Below, in pieces: positions 8,262-17,211 of a stretch of 64,000 bases of DNA. This DNA comes from Phytopseudomonas seleniipraecipitans (GTDB lineage: Bacteria > Pseudomonadota > Gammaproteobacteria > Pseudomonadales > Pseudomonadaceae). Both the position numbers and the translations under genes were made by a program. The number at the start of each line of letters is the position of its first letter. The first letter of the stretch is position 1. Below the pieces are notes generated by a model that saw only the letters and a list, made by a program, of their open reading frames with translations, searched no databases and was not told the origin of the DNA. The stretch covers positions 954,283 to 1,018,282 of the forward strand of contig NZ_FNBM01000001.1 of NCBI RefSeq assembly GCF_900102335.1. Reading direction: 5' to 3'.

Positions 8262-9335
8262 TTACTCTTCGCTTGCAGCGCCTCGTTCGAAGCGGCTGTT
8301 GAATGCCTCGACGAAGCCATTACGCAGAATGCCGATGAAGGCCTGAAAGGCACTGATGTCCTGCTGTTTGGTACTGCCGCGCAGTTCCACGCGCGTGGCG
8401 ATCTGATCCTGGCGCTGATTCTTCAGCACCTTTTCGCCGCCGCCGACCACGGCTTCCCAAATGGAGCGGAAGAAACCCTTGTCACTGTTCTCCACGTCTT
8501 GCTGCCAATCAAACACCTCGACATTGCGCAACAGCGGCTTGATATAGCCGCTGAGCTGCGAGTCCTCGGCGAATGCCTCGATCACCACATCGCCGTTACC
8601 GCTCTTGAAGTCGAATTTGCCATACGCGTTGGCCAGGTCATTGAGGCGTGGCAGTTCGATGCCGGTGGCGCGTACGCGGAACTCGAAATCCTGGAAGTTA
8701 TGGAAGGGGTCGAATATCGCGCTGGCTTCCAATGGCGCGTGGCCGAGCAGCTGCGCCTTGCCTTCGAAACGGGCCACTCGATCACCCTGTTCATCGGCAA
8801 CATTGGTCAGGTTATAGAGGCTGGCCTGGATGGACGTGGCCTGAATTTTCACCGCGGGCGAGGCATTGAAGTTGTAGAAGCCCAGCGTGCCGTCATTGAC
8901 ACGTACCTCGTTGAGGGTGATCGGCAGCAGCTTGTCCAACTGCTCGCGCCAGTCGACGCCTTCACCGGTTTGCACGTCCTCGCGGTTTTCGCTATCGATG
9001 AAATTCACTTCCGGCTTCTCGAACACCACCCGCGCCACCACCTCGCGCTGCCGCCACAGCTCGTTCCAGCCCACCGAAATTTCGATCTGTGGCGCCGCCA
9101 CGAACGGCACCGGCGCTTCGCGCTCCTTTTTGGTGATGCGCAGACCATTGATGCGATAGCCGCCGCGCCACAGCGCTACGTCGATGTCGTCGATATGCCC
9201 GCGGTAATCACCCATGTCGGCGAGCTTGTCGTTCAGGTAGTCGCGCACCACATAGGGCAGGGCTACGTGAACAACCAGCACGAGTGCAAGCAGACCCAGG
9301 GCTATCCAGAGCGACAGGCTGTAGCGACGTTTCAT
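8262..9335 (-). CDS. DUF748 domain protein, membrane-anchored (AsmA-like)
   Basis: The protein has 357 residues. An N-terminal signal anchor (SLSLWIALGLLALVLVVHVAL) leads into a periplasmic beta-rich region typical of DUF748 and distantly like AsmA bridge proteins. DUF748 proteins are thought to act in envelope processes, but the specific role is unknown. The frame is open far upstream with shadow-like sequence. ATG 9335 places the anchor at the N-terminus and has a weak GGA upstream. It is divergent from cysK with ~140 bp between. Confidence 0.75.
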   Translation of the reverse strand: MKRRYSLSLWIALGLLALVLVVHVALPYVVRDYLNDKLADMGDYRGHIDDIDVALWRGGYRINGLRITKKEREAPVPFVAAPQIEISVGWNELWRQREVVARVVFEKPEVNFIDSENREDVQTGEGVDWREQLDKLLPITLNEVRVNDGTLGFYNFNASPAVKIQATSIQASLYNLTNVADEQGDRVARFEGKAQLLGHAPLEASAIFDPFHNFQDFEFRVRATGIELPRLNDLANAYGKFDFKSGNGDVVIEAFAEDSQLSGYIKPLLRNVEVFDWQQDVENSDKGFFRSIWEAVVGGGEKVLKNQRQDQIATRVELRGSTKQQDISAFQAFIGILRNGFVEAFNSRFERGAASEE

Positions 9336-9476
9336 TGAGCGCATCCGTTGTGGGCGTTGTCTGGGTGGACTGCGCTCGACGGTTGAGAGTTCGACCTTCC
9401 GGACGCTGGACGCTGGACGCCTTGGCGCATCGGGCATAGTCTGGTTGACCCAGCCATGACAAGGAACCGGTACACC

Positions 9477-10451
9477 ATGAGCCGCATTTTCGCAGACAAC
9501 GCACAGGCTATCGGCAATACGCCTCTGGTGATGATCAACCGCCTCGGGCCCAAGGGCGTGACCATCCTGGCCAAGATCGAGGGGCGCAACCCAGCCTATT
9601 CGGTAAAGTGCCGGATCGGCGCCAACATGGTCTGGGACGCCGAGTCCCGCGGCGTGCTCAAACCAGGCATGACCCTGGTCGAGCCGACCTCGGGCAATAC
9701 TGGCATCGGCCTGGCCTTCGTTGCTGCCGCCCGCGGTTACAAACTGATGCTGACCATGCCGGCCTCCATGAGCCTGGAACGCCGCAAGGTACTCAAGGCC
9801 CTTGGCGCCGAACTGGTGCTCACCGAACCGGCCAAAGGCATGAAAGGCGCAATCGAGAAAGCCACCGAGATTGCCGCTTCCGATACCGCCAAGTACTACA
9901 TGCCGCAGCAGTTCGAGAACCCGGCCAACCCGGCGATCCACGAAAAGACCACCGGCCCGGAAATCTGGAACGACACCGAAGGCGCGGTAGATGTGCTGGT
10001 TTCCGGCGTCGGTACCGGCGGCACTATCACCGGCGTTTCACGCTATATCAAACACACGCAGGGCAAGTCGATTTTGTCCGTGGCGGTCGAGCCAGTGTCT
10101 TCGCCGGTGATTACCCAGACCTTGGCTGGCGACGAGGTCAAACCCAGCCCGCACAAGATTCAGGGTATCGGCGCAGGCTTCGTGCCGAAGAACCTCGATC
10201 TGTCGTTGGTCGACCGGGTTGAGCAGGTGACCGATGAGGACTCCAAGGCCATGGCCCTGCGCCTGATGCGCGAGGAAGGCATCCTCTGCGGCATCTCCTG
10301 CGGCGCGGCCATGGCGGTGGCGGTGCGCCTGGCCGAGAAGCCGGAAATGCAAGGCAAGACCATCGTGGTGATTCTGCCGGACTCCGGCGAGCGCTATCTG
10401 TCTAGCATGCTGTTCAGTGACCTGTTCACCGAGCAGGAATTGCAGCAGTAA
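9477..10451 (+). CDS. cysK: Cysteine synthase A (O-acetylserine sulfhydrylase)
   Basis: The protein has 324 residues. It makes L-cysteine from O-acetylserine and sulfide using PLP, in the cytoplasm. The PLP lysine lies in NPAYSVKCR (K44). The substrate loop is [12 protein letters not shown], the phosphate-binding loop is [11 protein letters not shown], and the cofactor ring site is [10 protein letters not shown]. The sequence follows Pseudomonas CysK closely, as opposed to CysM. The start at ATG 9477 ([10 protein letters not shown]) matches the family, with AAGGAA upstream. Confidence 0.95.
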   Translation: MSRIFADNAQAIGNTPLVMINRLGPKGVTILAKIEGRNPAYSVKCRIGANMVWDAESRGVLKPGMTLVEPTSGNTGIGLAFVAAARGYKLMLTMPASMSLERRKVLKALGAELVLTEPAKGMKGAIEKATEIAASDTAKYYMPQQFENPANPAIHEKTTGPEIWNDTEGAVDVLVSGVGTGGTITGVSRYIKHTQGKSILSVAVEPVSSPVITQTLAGDEVKPSPHKIQGIGAGFVPKNLDLSLVDRVEQVTDEDSKAMALRLMREEGILCGISCGAAMAVAVRLAEKPEMQGKTIVVILPDSGERYLSSMLFSDLFTEQELQQ

Positions 10452-10489
10452 ATCCAATCGTTTCTCTCGTTGGGCGTGGAGCGTCTTCC

Positions 10490-10506
10490 GGGGCGCTCTG
10501 CGCCCC
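10490..10506. terminator. Hairpin downstream of cysK
   Basis: A perfect 7-bp stem, GGGGCGC-TCT-GCGCCCC, lies 39 bases after the cysK stop in the gap between two convergent genes. No U-run follows, so function as a terminator is uncertain. Confidence 0.35.
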
Positions 10507-10630
10507 GCAGCAAGCGCACTCGGGTGTTGGTCCCCTGGACCTAGGCCCTGCCTTGGAACATGGGCCATCAACTGCCTGCCATAGTGTGGATGACGTTCTT
10601 TTTCATCCACCACCGGTTGGGTCGTTGTGT

Positions 10631-11518
10631 TTAGACCGGTACCTTCTTCGCCGGACGCACCACTAACCACAAGGCGACTGCGATCAGCAGGCCGCCATAC
10701 AGGTGCGCCCAGGACAACGGCTCGTCGAGTAGCAGGGCGCCCCAGAACACGCCGAAAATAGGAATCAGAAACGTGGTGGTCGAGGCCCTGATCGGGCCGA
10801 TATCAGTGAGCAGCCGGAAGTACAGGACGTAGGCGAAGGCCGTGCAGCCCAAGCCCAAGACCAGCAATGACGACCATTCCAGCCAGCCGCCCCAGCTGGC
10901 TGGGGTCTGAAGGGCCAGCGAGCCGCCAAACAGCGGCAGCAAAAACAGGCAAGCGCCGCACAGGCTGCCAAAAGCAGTAAGGCGGTTATCGAGGTCGCCG
11001 GCGATCCAGCGCCGGGCAAGAAATCCCGCAAAGCCGTAGCACAGGGTGGCCACCAGACAGGCCAGGGCGCCCAGCAGCAGGCTCAAATCCATCTCGACCG
11101 GCCCGCTGCGGGTCAGCACGGCCACGCCGAACAGGCCGAGCGCCACGCCGGCCGCACGCATCATCGTCATTGCTTCGGCAAAGAACAATGCGCCGATCAA
11201 CACGCCCATCATCGGCGTCGTGGCGTTGATGATGGCCGAGTAGCCTGCTGGCAACACCAGTGCAGCCAGGCTGTACATGGCTGACGGCAAGCCCGCGTTG
11301 ATTACCCCAAGCACTATGCACAGGCCGAGCTTGCCGCGAAAGTCCCACTTCACGCGCATTAACAGCAGGATCGCCAGCAAACCGAGTGCGCCGATGGACG
11401 CGCGAAAGAATGCGGTCGGCATGCTGCCGATGACCGGGGCCACTACACGCAGAAAAAGGAAGCTGGCGCCCCAGATTGCGGCGAGTAGCAAGAGGCGCAG
11501 CATGTCGGCAGAGCGCAC
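10631..11518 (-). CDS. EamA/DMT-family transporter
   Basis: The protein has 295 residues with ten hydrophobic segments arranged as two EamA repeats. The first repeat ends around MMRAAGVALGLFGVAVL and the second around HLYGGLLIAVALWLVV. This is the drug/metabolite exporter superfamily of the inner membrane, and the substrate cannot be deduced. The start is GTG at 11518 because GGAG lies six bases before it. An internal ATG at 11503 would begin just at the first membrane span. It is convergent with cysK. Confidence 0.85.
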   Translation of the reverse strand: MRSADMLRLLLLAAIWGASFLFLRVVAPVIGSMPTAFFRASIGALGLLAILLLMRVKWDFRGKLGLCIVLGVINAGLPSAMYSLAALVLPAGYSAIINATTPMMGVLIGALFFAEAMTMMRAAGVALGLFGVAVLTRSGPVEMDLSLLLGALACLVATLCYGFAGFLARRWIAGDLDNRLTAFGSLCGACLFLLPLFGGSLALQTPASWGGWLEWSSLLVLGLGCTAFAYVLYFRLLTDIGPIRASTTTFLIPIFGVFWGALLLDEPLSWAHLYGGLLIAVALWLVVRPAKKVPV

Positions 11519-11826
11519 GGTCAGCTCCAGTGAGAGGGCGGAAGGCCGGCAGTTTTGCCGGATGGCGTTCGCAAGGCAAGCTCAGAATCAGCTTTCCGCG
11601 TTACAGCGCCGTCGGCGTGCAAAAGGAGCGGGCGAACTCGCTTAAACAACCTGTAGCCCATGCGCAGCGCCAGACTCGATAAGTAGCAGTATTGTTTGAA
11701 CAACTGCTCTGGCCCGCAGGTCGCACCTCAAAGCCGAAAGGCAGGCAGTTATCGGCGCGTTAGCCTGAAAGGCAACGCTCGTTTCCGCCGCTCCGCCGCC
11801 TACACCGAATGAAGGATATACGCCCC
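11519..11826. other. Gene-free 5' region of the TonB receptor
   Basis: About 300 bases separate the divergent EamA and TonB receptor genes. No Fur box or known riboswitch core was recognised. Two GAAA-type mini-hairpins lie in what may be the leader: GCCGAAAGGC at 11733-11742 and GCCTGAAAGGC at 11763-11773. Their short stems make a regulatory role uncertain. Confidence 0.3.
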
Positions 11827-13953
11827 ATGAGCTGCAACCCGCGCGCGCAATTGCCAGAACTGTCTCGATTGGCCAAGGCCATGCTGCTCAGCAGTTTCGG
11901 AATCACCAGCAGCTCATTGGCCGCGGAGCCTGTTAGCCAAATTGTACTGGAGCCCAGCGTGGTCTCTGGCTCTCGTGCCGCAACGCAGAGCTTTGATCTG
12001 CCGTTCTCGGTGGATCGTATCGGCCGCGAGCAAATCAGTGACGGGCAGTTGGGCATCAATGCTTCGGAAGCGCTGACGCGCGTGCCGGGGCTGGTGGTGC
12101 AAAATCGCCAGAACTACGCCCAGGACTTGCAGATTTCATCCCGCGGCTTTGGCGCTCGGTCGGCCTTTGGCGTGCGCGGGCTGAAACTGATCACCGATGG
12201 TATCCCGGCCAGTACGCCAGATGGCCAGGGCCAGGCGGCTACCTTCAACCTAGATACCGCCGAAAGCATTGAGGTGCTGCGTGGCCCGGCATCGACGCTT
12301 TACGGCAGCAATGCCGGAGGGGTGATCCAGATGTTCTCGCGAGACGGCGTCGGTCGGCCGCGTATCGGTGCAGAAACATTGATCGGCAGCGACGGCCTGA
12401 CCCGCAATCACCTGACCGCCGAAGGCGAGGCAGACGGTGTGGGTTTCGTGCTCGATGCGTCGCGGATGGATACCGACGGCTACCGCGATCACAGCTCAGC
12501 GCGTCGCGACCAGACTTTTGCCAAACTCAATTTCAAGCCGGACGAAGACAGCAAGCTGGCGCTGATTTACAGCAGCCTCGAGCAGAACGGTACGCAAGAC
12601 CCGTTGGGGCAGGCGTGGCAGGCTTATAAGGCCGACCCGCGCTCGGTGGCGGTCAATGCGCTGAACTTCAATACCCGCAAAAGCATTGATCACCAGCAAT
12701 TGGGCGCCAACTATGAGCGTTATTTTGGTGACGCGACCTTGCAGACCACTGTGTACGCCGGCAAGCGTAGCGTTATTCAGTATCTAGCCATTCCCCAAGG
12801 GCCGCAGGGCAGCCCGAACCATAGTGGTGGGGTAGTGGATTTCGACCGTGAGTTCCACGGCGGCAGCGTTCGCTGGCTGCAACCGGTGGATGGTGTGGCG
12901 GGTGATCTGCGCCTCGTATTCGGTCTGGATTACGATCAAAGCCGTGACGACCGGCGGGGTTACGAGAATTTCTCCGGCTCTCAAATCGGCGTGAAAGGGG
13001 CCCTGCGGCGAGACGAAGTAGATACCGTCACCAGCCTGGACCCCTACGCCCAGGCGACCTGGACGCTGGGTAACTGGACCCTGCAAGGCGGCCTGCGTTA
13101 CAGCACCGTCGAGGTGGACGTCGACGATAAATATATTGTCGGTGCCAATGGTGACGACAGCGGCACCCGCCGCTACGAAAAGGCCACGCCCTCAGTCAGC
13201 CTAGGTTACGCGTTCACGCCGGACCTCAACGGCTATGTCAGCGTGGGTAAGGGTTTCGAGACGCCGAGTCAGGGAGAACTGGCCTATTCCCAAGACAATG
13301 CCGGTTTCAACTATGGACTCGAACCCTCAGAAAGCACGCAATATGAAATCGGTTTAAAGGCGCGTATAGCTGACGGTACTCGTGTGAACGCCGCGGTATT
13401 CCAGATCAACACGGAGGATGAGATCGTCGTGCTGGAAAACAGTGGTGGCCGTACCAGCTACCAGAATGCTGGCAAAACCCTGCGCCGCGGTTTCGAATTG
13501 GGTGTCGAAAGCCAGTTCAGCGAGCAGTGGTCTGCCGCTCTGGCTTATACCTATCTGGCGGCGACCTACGATTCACGCTTCGCTGCGGGCAGCAATACTG
13601 TCGACAAGGGCAACGACCTGCCCGGCGTGCCACGCACCACACTCTTCGGCGAACTCGCTTGGAAGCCGGTCGATAGCATCAGCACCGCACTGGAAGGTCT
13701 CTACCGCAGCAAGGTGTATGTCGAGGACACCAATGTCGAGAAAGCGGCGCCAAGCTATGCCGTTTTCAATTGGCGTACCCGCTTCGAACAAAACCTCGGG
13801 TCCTGGAAAACCCACCAGACCCTGCGCCTGGATAATCTGCTCGACCGGCAATATGTCGGCTCCGTGATAGTCGGAGACGGCAACGAGCGCTTTTATGAAG
13901 CCGCTCCAGGCCGCTCCTGGTATGCAGGTGCTGGAGTCGAATATCAGTTCTGA
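11827..13953 (+). CDS. TonB-dependent outer-membrane receptor
   Basis: The protein has 708 residues. A long signal peptide ends near SSSLAA-EPV. The plug domain has the family motifs: a TonB-box-like start, then SEALTRVPGLVVQNRQN, SSRGFGARSAFGVRGLKLITDG, VLRGPASTLYGSNAGGVIQM. The remaining ~500 residues form the 22-strand barrel, ending in Phe (GVEYQF). It takes up a ligand using TonB energy. The ligand is unknown: no siderophore, haem or cobalamin gene lies nearby. ATG 11827 has AAGGA upstream. An in-frame ATG at 11809 has no ribosome site. Confidence 0.88.
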   Translation: MSCNPRAQLPELSRLAKAMLLSSFGITSSSLAAEPVSQIVLEPSVVSGSRAATQSFDLPFSVDRIGREQISDGQLGINASEALTRVPGLVVQNRQNYAQDLQISSRGFGARSAFGVRGLKLITDGIPASTPDGQGQAATFNLDTAESIEVLRGPASTLYGSNAGGVIQMFSRDGVGRPRIGAETLIGSDGLTRNHLTAEGEADGVGFVLDASRMDTDGYRDHSSARRDQTFAKLNFKPDEDSKLALIYSSLEQNGTQDPLGQAWQAYKADPRSVAVNALNFNTRKSIDHQQLGANYERYFGDATLQTTVYAGKRSVIQYLAIPQGPQGSPNHSGGVVDFDREFHGGSVRWLQPVDGVAGDLRLVFGLDYDQSRDDRRGYENFSGSQIGVKGALRRDEVDTVTSLDPYAQATWTLGNWTLQGGLRYSTVEVDVDDKYIVGANGDDSGTRRYEKATPSVSLGYAFTPDLNGYVSVGKGFETPSQGELAYSQDNAGFNYGLEPSESTQYEIGLKARIADGTRVNAAVFQINTEDEIVVLENSGGRTSYQNAGKTLRRGFELGVESQFSEQWSAALAYTYLAATYDSRFAAGSNTVDKGNDLPGVPRTTLFGELAWKPVDSISTALEGLYRSKVYVEDTNVEKAAPSYAVFNWRTRFEQNLGSWKTHQTLRLDNLLDRQYVGSVIVGDGNERFYEAAPGRSWYAGAGVEYQF

Positions 13954-14171
13954 AGATCTGTTTGCGCGGCGGTAAAAGCTGCCGTGCTAGCTATCGACCT
14001 GTCGCAGTACCAACGCATTGAGGCTGGCGGTGGCCGACTTGAGCAACTAAGCGACAGTCGGTAGCGCTTTGCAATGCTTGGTGACTTGTTTCAGCTCCAC
14101 CTGGGCTTCGGATTCGGCTACTCTCAAATCAAGCGGGCAAAATAGCCGCGTGTAGTTCGAGGAGACTTTGT

Positions 14172-14297
14172 ATGAAAGCCTGGTTTGAAAGCGTTATTGC
14201 ACAGCTCAGCGCATTGTTTGCCCCCCGCATGCAGCCAATTCCAATTCGCACGGAAGAGCAGCGCCGCTTAGCCGCTCAGCAGCGCCGTCGTCGTTAG
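14172..14297 (+). CDS. 41-residue amphipathic, Arg-rich small protein
   Basis: The ATG at 14172 has GGAG seven bases upstream. The frame runs 41 codons to TAG 14295-14297. The first half is amphipathic and hydrophobic (MKAWFESVIAQLSALFAPR). The second half is basic and ends in five arginines. It resembles, from memory and tentatively, the short conserved Pseudomonas proteins annotated as the PA1414 family. A stem-loop lies right after the stop. There are 218 bases of gene-free leader upstream. Function is unknown. A small membrane-associated regulator is possible but unproven. Confidence 0.6.
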   Translation: MKAWFESVIAQLSALFAPRMQPIPIRTEEQRRLAAQQRRRR

Positions 14298-14309
14298 GCA
14301 GATGGTAAA

Positions 14310-14329
14310 GAGCGCCTTTAGCGGCGCTC
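14310..14329 (+). terminator. Stem-loop after the small protein gene
   Basis: GAGCGCC (14310-14316) pairs with GGCGCTC (14323-14329) around a 6-base loop, 12 bases after the stop. A T-run (GAGTTTTT) follows only ~14 bases later, so termination may be partial. Confidence 0.5.
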
Positions 14330-14599
14330 CAGCGATCACTTGAGTTTTTCGTGGCGCCCTTGATGCGCGCGCATGAAAAGGCGCTGTCATTTCATGGGTC
14401 CAGACAATCGTTTTGGGCCTTTCTTGCTGCTCGCGCTTTTCCGCATTGATGCGCTTTGCCTTTAGCGAGCGGTTCCCGCACTGGCCCGCTATAGCCATGT
14501 GTTTTTCAGCATTCGCTGACGTGCAAAGCTTTTGCGCGCCCTTCGTTCCCAAATACACCCTTCATAAGGCGTGCGAGCCTGCAGCATGCACGCGCCTGT
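14330..14599. other. Gene-free stretch ending in a strong terminator
   Basis: Open frames here lack ribosome sites and normal codon use, so I do not call a protein. The stretch is richer in T than its surroundings and is closed on the + strand by the terminator at 14600-14638. A small RNA is possible. I could not place a convincing promoter. Confidence 0.35.
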
Positions 14600-14638
14600 A
14601 CGGCCTGACTTGTCGGTAACTGCGGCCGTTATTTTTTT
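14600..14638 (+). terminator. Rho-independent terminator without an assigned gene
   Basis: ACGGCC (14600-14605) pairs with GGCCGT (14624-14629) and is followed directly by TATTTTTTT. It is a convincing + strand terminator, 303 bases after the last gene and 10 bases before the aer promoter. It would insulate aer from upstream transcription. Confidence 0.65.
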
Positions 14639-14647
14639 CGGCTAGGC

Positions 14648-14674
14648 TCAAGTGTCTTGGGGCGACGCCGACAA
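14648..14674 (+). promoter_or_regulatory. FliA (sigma-28) promoter of aer
   Basis: TCAAGT at 14648-14653 is followed after 13 bases by GCCGACAA at 14667-14674. This differs at one position from the GCCGATAA core used by FliA in Pseudomonas. It drives the + strand aer gene, leaving a leader of about 195 bases. Confidence 0.75.
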
Positions 14675-14877
14675 CACAATTAAGTTCAGTCGGACGACAA
14701 CAGCTTAGGTACGTGGCGATCCTCGTTGCGTCAGATTCAGTGTGCCCGTCTACGCTTAACCCTTGAAAAGCCCACATCTAAAAACCAACCCCTACCTCTA
14801 CTGGCGCGGGCGCTTCGCTGTGCTAGACATAGTGGAGTGGCAGGGATGGACCGGTCACGAACTAAAGGATTGCAACC

Positions 14878-16443
14878 ATGCGTCAGAATTTGCCGGTGAC
14901 TCAGCGGGAACGGACTTTTCCTGCGAATGAGCGGTTGATCTCCACTACCGATCTCAACAGCAAGATCACCTATTGCAACGACGCATTCGTTGCCATCAGC
15001 GGCTTCACCCGCGAAGAGCTGATCGGTCAGCCTCATAACCTGGTACGCCATCCAGACATGCCGCCTGCGGTTTTCGGCCATATGTGGGAGACCATCAAGC
15101 AGGGCAAGCCGTGGATGGGCATCGTCAAAAATCGCGCTAAGAACGGCGATTACTATTGGGTCAGTGCGTATGTCACGCCGGTGTATCAGAACGGCCAGGT
15201 CGCTGGCTATGAGTCGGTACGTTCGCTGCCCAACGAAGACCAAAAACGTCGCGCCGAGGCACTGTATGCCAGGCTGCGGGCTGGCAAGTCGCCGGTGCCG
15301 AAAATCGAGTACCTGACCTACGACCTGATTCGCTCCTGGCCGTTGATTCTTGCCACCCTGATCATTCTCGCTGCGGTCTCTATGCTCAGTGGGATGTGGC
15401 TGTCGTTGCTCGTCGTGGCGGTGATGGTCGTGCTGGGCTCTTATCAGCTGCACAGCAAACGCGCGCTGATCCGCCGGACCCTCGCCAATCATCCCAAAGC
15501 GTTCACCAGCAGTCTGGTGGCGCTGACGTACAGTGAAAGCCGTGGTGCCCAGGCGCTGCTCGACATGGCGATGATCAGCGAAGAGGCGCGCTTGCAGACA
15601 GCGCTCACGCGTCTCGAAGACGCGGGCGTGAACGTCAAGAAGCAGGCTGCGCAGTCGGCCGGTTTTTCCCGCGCTGGCGCCGAGATGCTTGATCAACAAC
15701 GCAGCGAGACGGACCAGTCTGCCACGGCGATCAATCAGATGGCGGCGACCATCCAGGAAGTCACGCAGAACGTGCAGAGCACCAGCCACGCTGCACAGGA
15801 GGCTGATCGTCTTGCCAAGGAAGGTCGGCAACTGGCAGGTGGCAGCCTGGAGTCCATGCAGCACATGGCCCAGGCCGTTGCGGATATCGGTCAGGCGGTC
15901 AACGACCTGGCCAACTCGACCCAGTCCATCGGCAGCGTGGCCGATGTGATCACCTCGATTGCCGAGCAGACCAATCTGCTGGCGCTCAATGCCGCGATTG
16001 AAGCGGCGCGGGCGGGCGAGCAGGGGCGTGGGTTCGCAGTGGTGGCCGATGAGGTTCGTTCGTTGGCCTCACGGACCCGCGAATCGACCCAACAGATTCA
16101 TCAGATCATCGCCTCGTTGCGTGCCGGCGCCGAACGCGCCGTGGTCACTGCCGGGCGTGGCGAGGAGATATCTCGGGAAAGTGTGCAAAGCGTCGAGGCC
16201 GTGCGGATCGCCTTGGATGGCATCAGCGAATCGGTGAGCCGAATTACTGGTATGAGCCAGCAAATCGCTGCCGCGTCCGAAGAGCAGGGCCAGGTGGCCG
16301 AGGACATCAGCCGGCAGATTACCCGCATCGCTCACCTTTCCGAGCAGGGCGCCGAGCAGGCCCATCAGGGCGCTACCATCGGCAAGGAGCTGGAAACCAT
16401 GGCCGATTACCTGCACAGCCTGGCTGAGCGCTTCAATCGCTGA
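14878..16443 (+). CDS. aer: Aerotaxis receptor Aer-type methyl-accepting chemotaxis protein
   Basis: The protein has 521 residues. The N-terminal PAS domain (about residues 10-120) has the FAD-type features seen in Aer: [19 protein letters not shown], then [20 protein letters not shown] and [16 protein letters not shown] hydrophobic hairpin near residues 155-185 anchors it in the inner membrane without a periplasmic sensor domain. The C-terminus is a chemoreceptor signalling domain with the hairpin tip [20 protein letters not shown]. It senses redox or oxygen state and feeds CheA/CheW encoded ~30 kb away. Its own FliA promoter ties it to late flagellar expression. Confidence 0.9.
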   Translation: MRQNLPVTQRERTFPANERLISTTDLNSKITYCNDAFVAISGFTREELIGQPHNLVRHPDMPPAVFGHMWETIKQGKPWMGIVKNRAKNGDYYWVSAYVTPVYQNGQVAGYESVRSLPNEDQKRRAEALYARLRAGKSPVPKIEYLTYDLIRSWPLILATLIILAAVSMLSGMWLSLLVVAVMVVLGSYQLHSKRALIRRTLANHPKAFTSSLVALTYSESRGAQALLDMAMISEEARLQTALTRLEDAGVNVKKQAAQSAGFSRAGAEMLDQQRSETDQSATAINQMAATIQEVTQNVQSTSHAAQEADRLAKEGRQLAGGSLESMQHMAQAVADIGQAVNDLANSTQSIGSVADVITSIAEQTNLLALNAAIEAARAGEQGRGFAVVADEVRSLASRTRESTQQIHQIIASLRAGAERAVVTAGRGEEISRESVQSVEAVRIALDGISESVSRITGMSQQIAAASEEQGQVAEDISRQITRIAHLSEQGAEQAHQGATIGKELETMADYLHSLAERFNR

Positions 16444-16512
16444 GCATCTTTCGCCCAGTCTTCGGCTGCGTGCGCGTGCTATGGCACACTGCGCGGCCGA
16501 GGAGACCTGTCG

Positions 16513-17112
16513 ATGCCACGCCCACGTTGCCCCCGCTGCAAACGCCCTGCAAGCCATTGCCTATGTGCGCTGATTCCCGACCTCGCCAGCCGCACGGGAA
16601 TCCTCGTGCTGCAGCACCCTGATGAAGTCGATCACGCCCTTAATACTGCCAATCTCGCAGTCCTTGGTCTGCGCAACGCAGAGCTGCGAGTCGGCGAGGT
16701 GTTCGAGGACCTCGCCGGCTGGCTTGCGCAGCCCGGCTACCGGACACGCTTGCTGTTTCCTGGGGAGGACGCATGCCCGTTAAGCGCTGTGGTCGAGGAG
16801 GATGACTCGCGGCCGGTGCGGCTGGTAGTGCCGGATGGTACGTGGCGCAAGGCGCGCAAATTGCTGCATCTCAACCCGGCGCTGGCGGCGCTGCCACGAG
16901 TGACACTGACGGACGCTCGGCCCTCGCGTTATCGCCTGCGCAAGGCGCCGATGGAAGGCTCGTTGTCGACCCTTGAAGCGATCGTGGCGGCGTTGAACGT
17001 ACTGGAGGCGCCCGCTGATTACCGAGCTTTGCTCAGACCCTTCGATGCCTTGATCGATGGGCAGATTGCGGCAATGGGTGAAGAGACCTTCAAGCGAAAC
17101 CACCTGTCTTGA
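16513..17112 (+). CDS. DTW domain protein (tRNA-uridine aminocarboxypropyltransferase)
   Basis: The protein has 199 residues. It opens with a zinc-type cysteine cluster (PRCPRCKRPASHCLC). The block VVPDGTWRKARKLL carries the DxTW signature of the family. Late conserved residues (RPSRYRLRKAP and the Glu in STLEAI) fit the SPOUT-related fold. Members such as E. coli TapT add the acp group from SAM to a uridine of tRNA (acp3U47). Start ATG 16513 has GAGGAG upstream. It follows aer in the same direction by ~70 bp with no obvious terminator. Confidence 0.88.
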   Translation: MPRPRCPRCKRPASHCLCALIPDLASRTGILVLQHPDEVDHALNTANLAVLGLRNAELRVGEVFEDLAGWLAQPGYRTRLLFPGEDACPLSAVVEEDDSRPVRLVVPDGTWRKARKLLHLNPALAALPRVTLTDARPSRYRLRKAPMEGSLSTLEAIVAALNVLEAPADYRALLRPFDALIDGQIAAMGEETFKRNHLS

Positions 17113-17211
17113 GTGAACGTCGACTGGTAGGGGATTAGGCTCGTCACGATTCCGGCGCGGGGTGAGGCGGGCCGCCCAACGCAACTCAACACCTGATCGC
17201 CGATATGAGAT

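Noticed and set aside
14268..14619. Two small open frames (14268-14558 reverse, 14413-14619 forward)
   Set aside because: They overlap each other, lack ribosome sites and have atypical composition. A non-coding stretch fits better.
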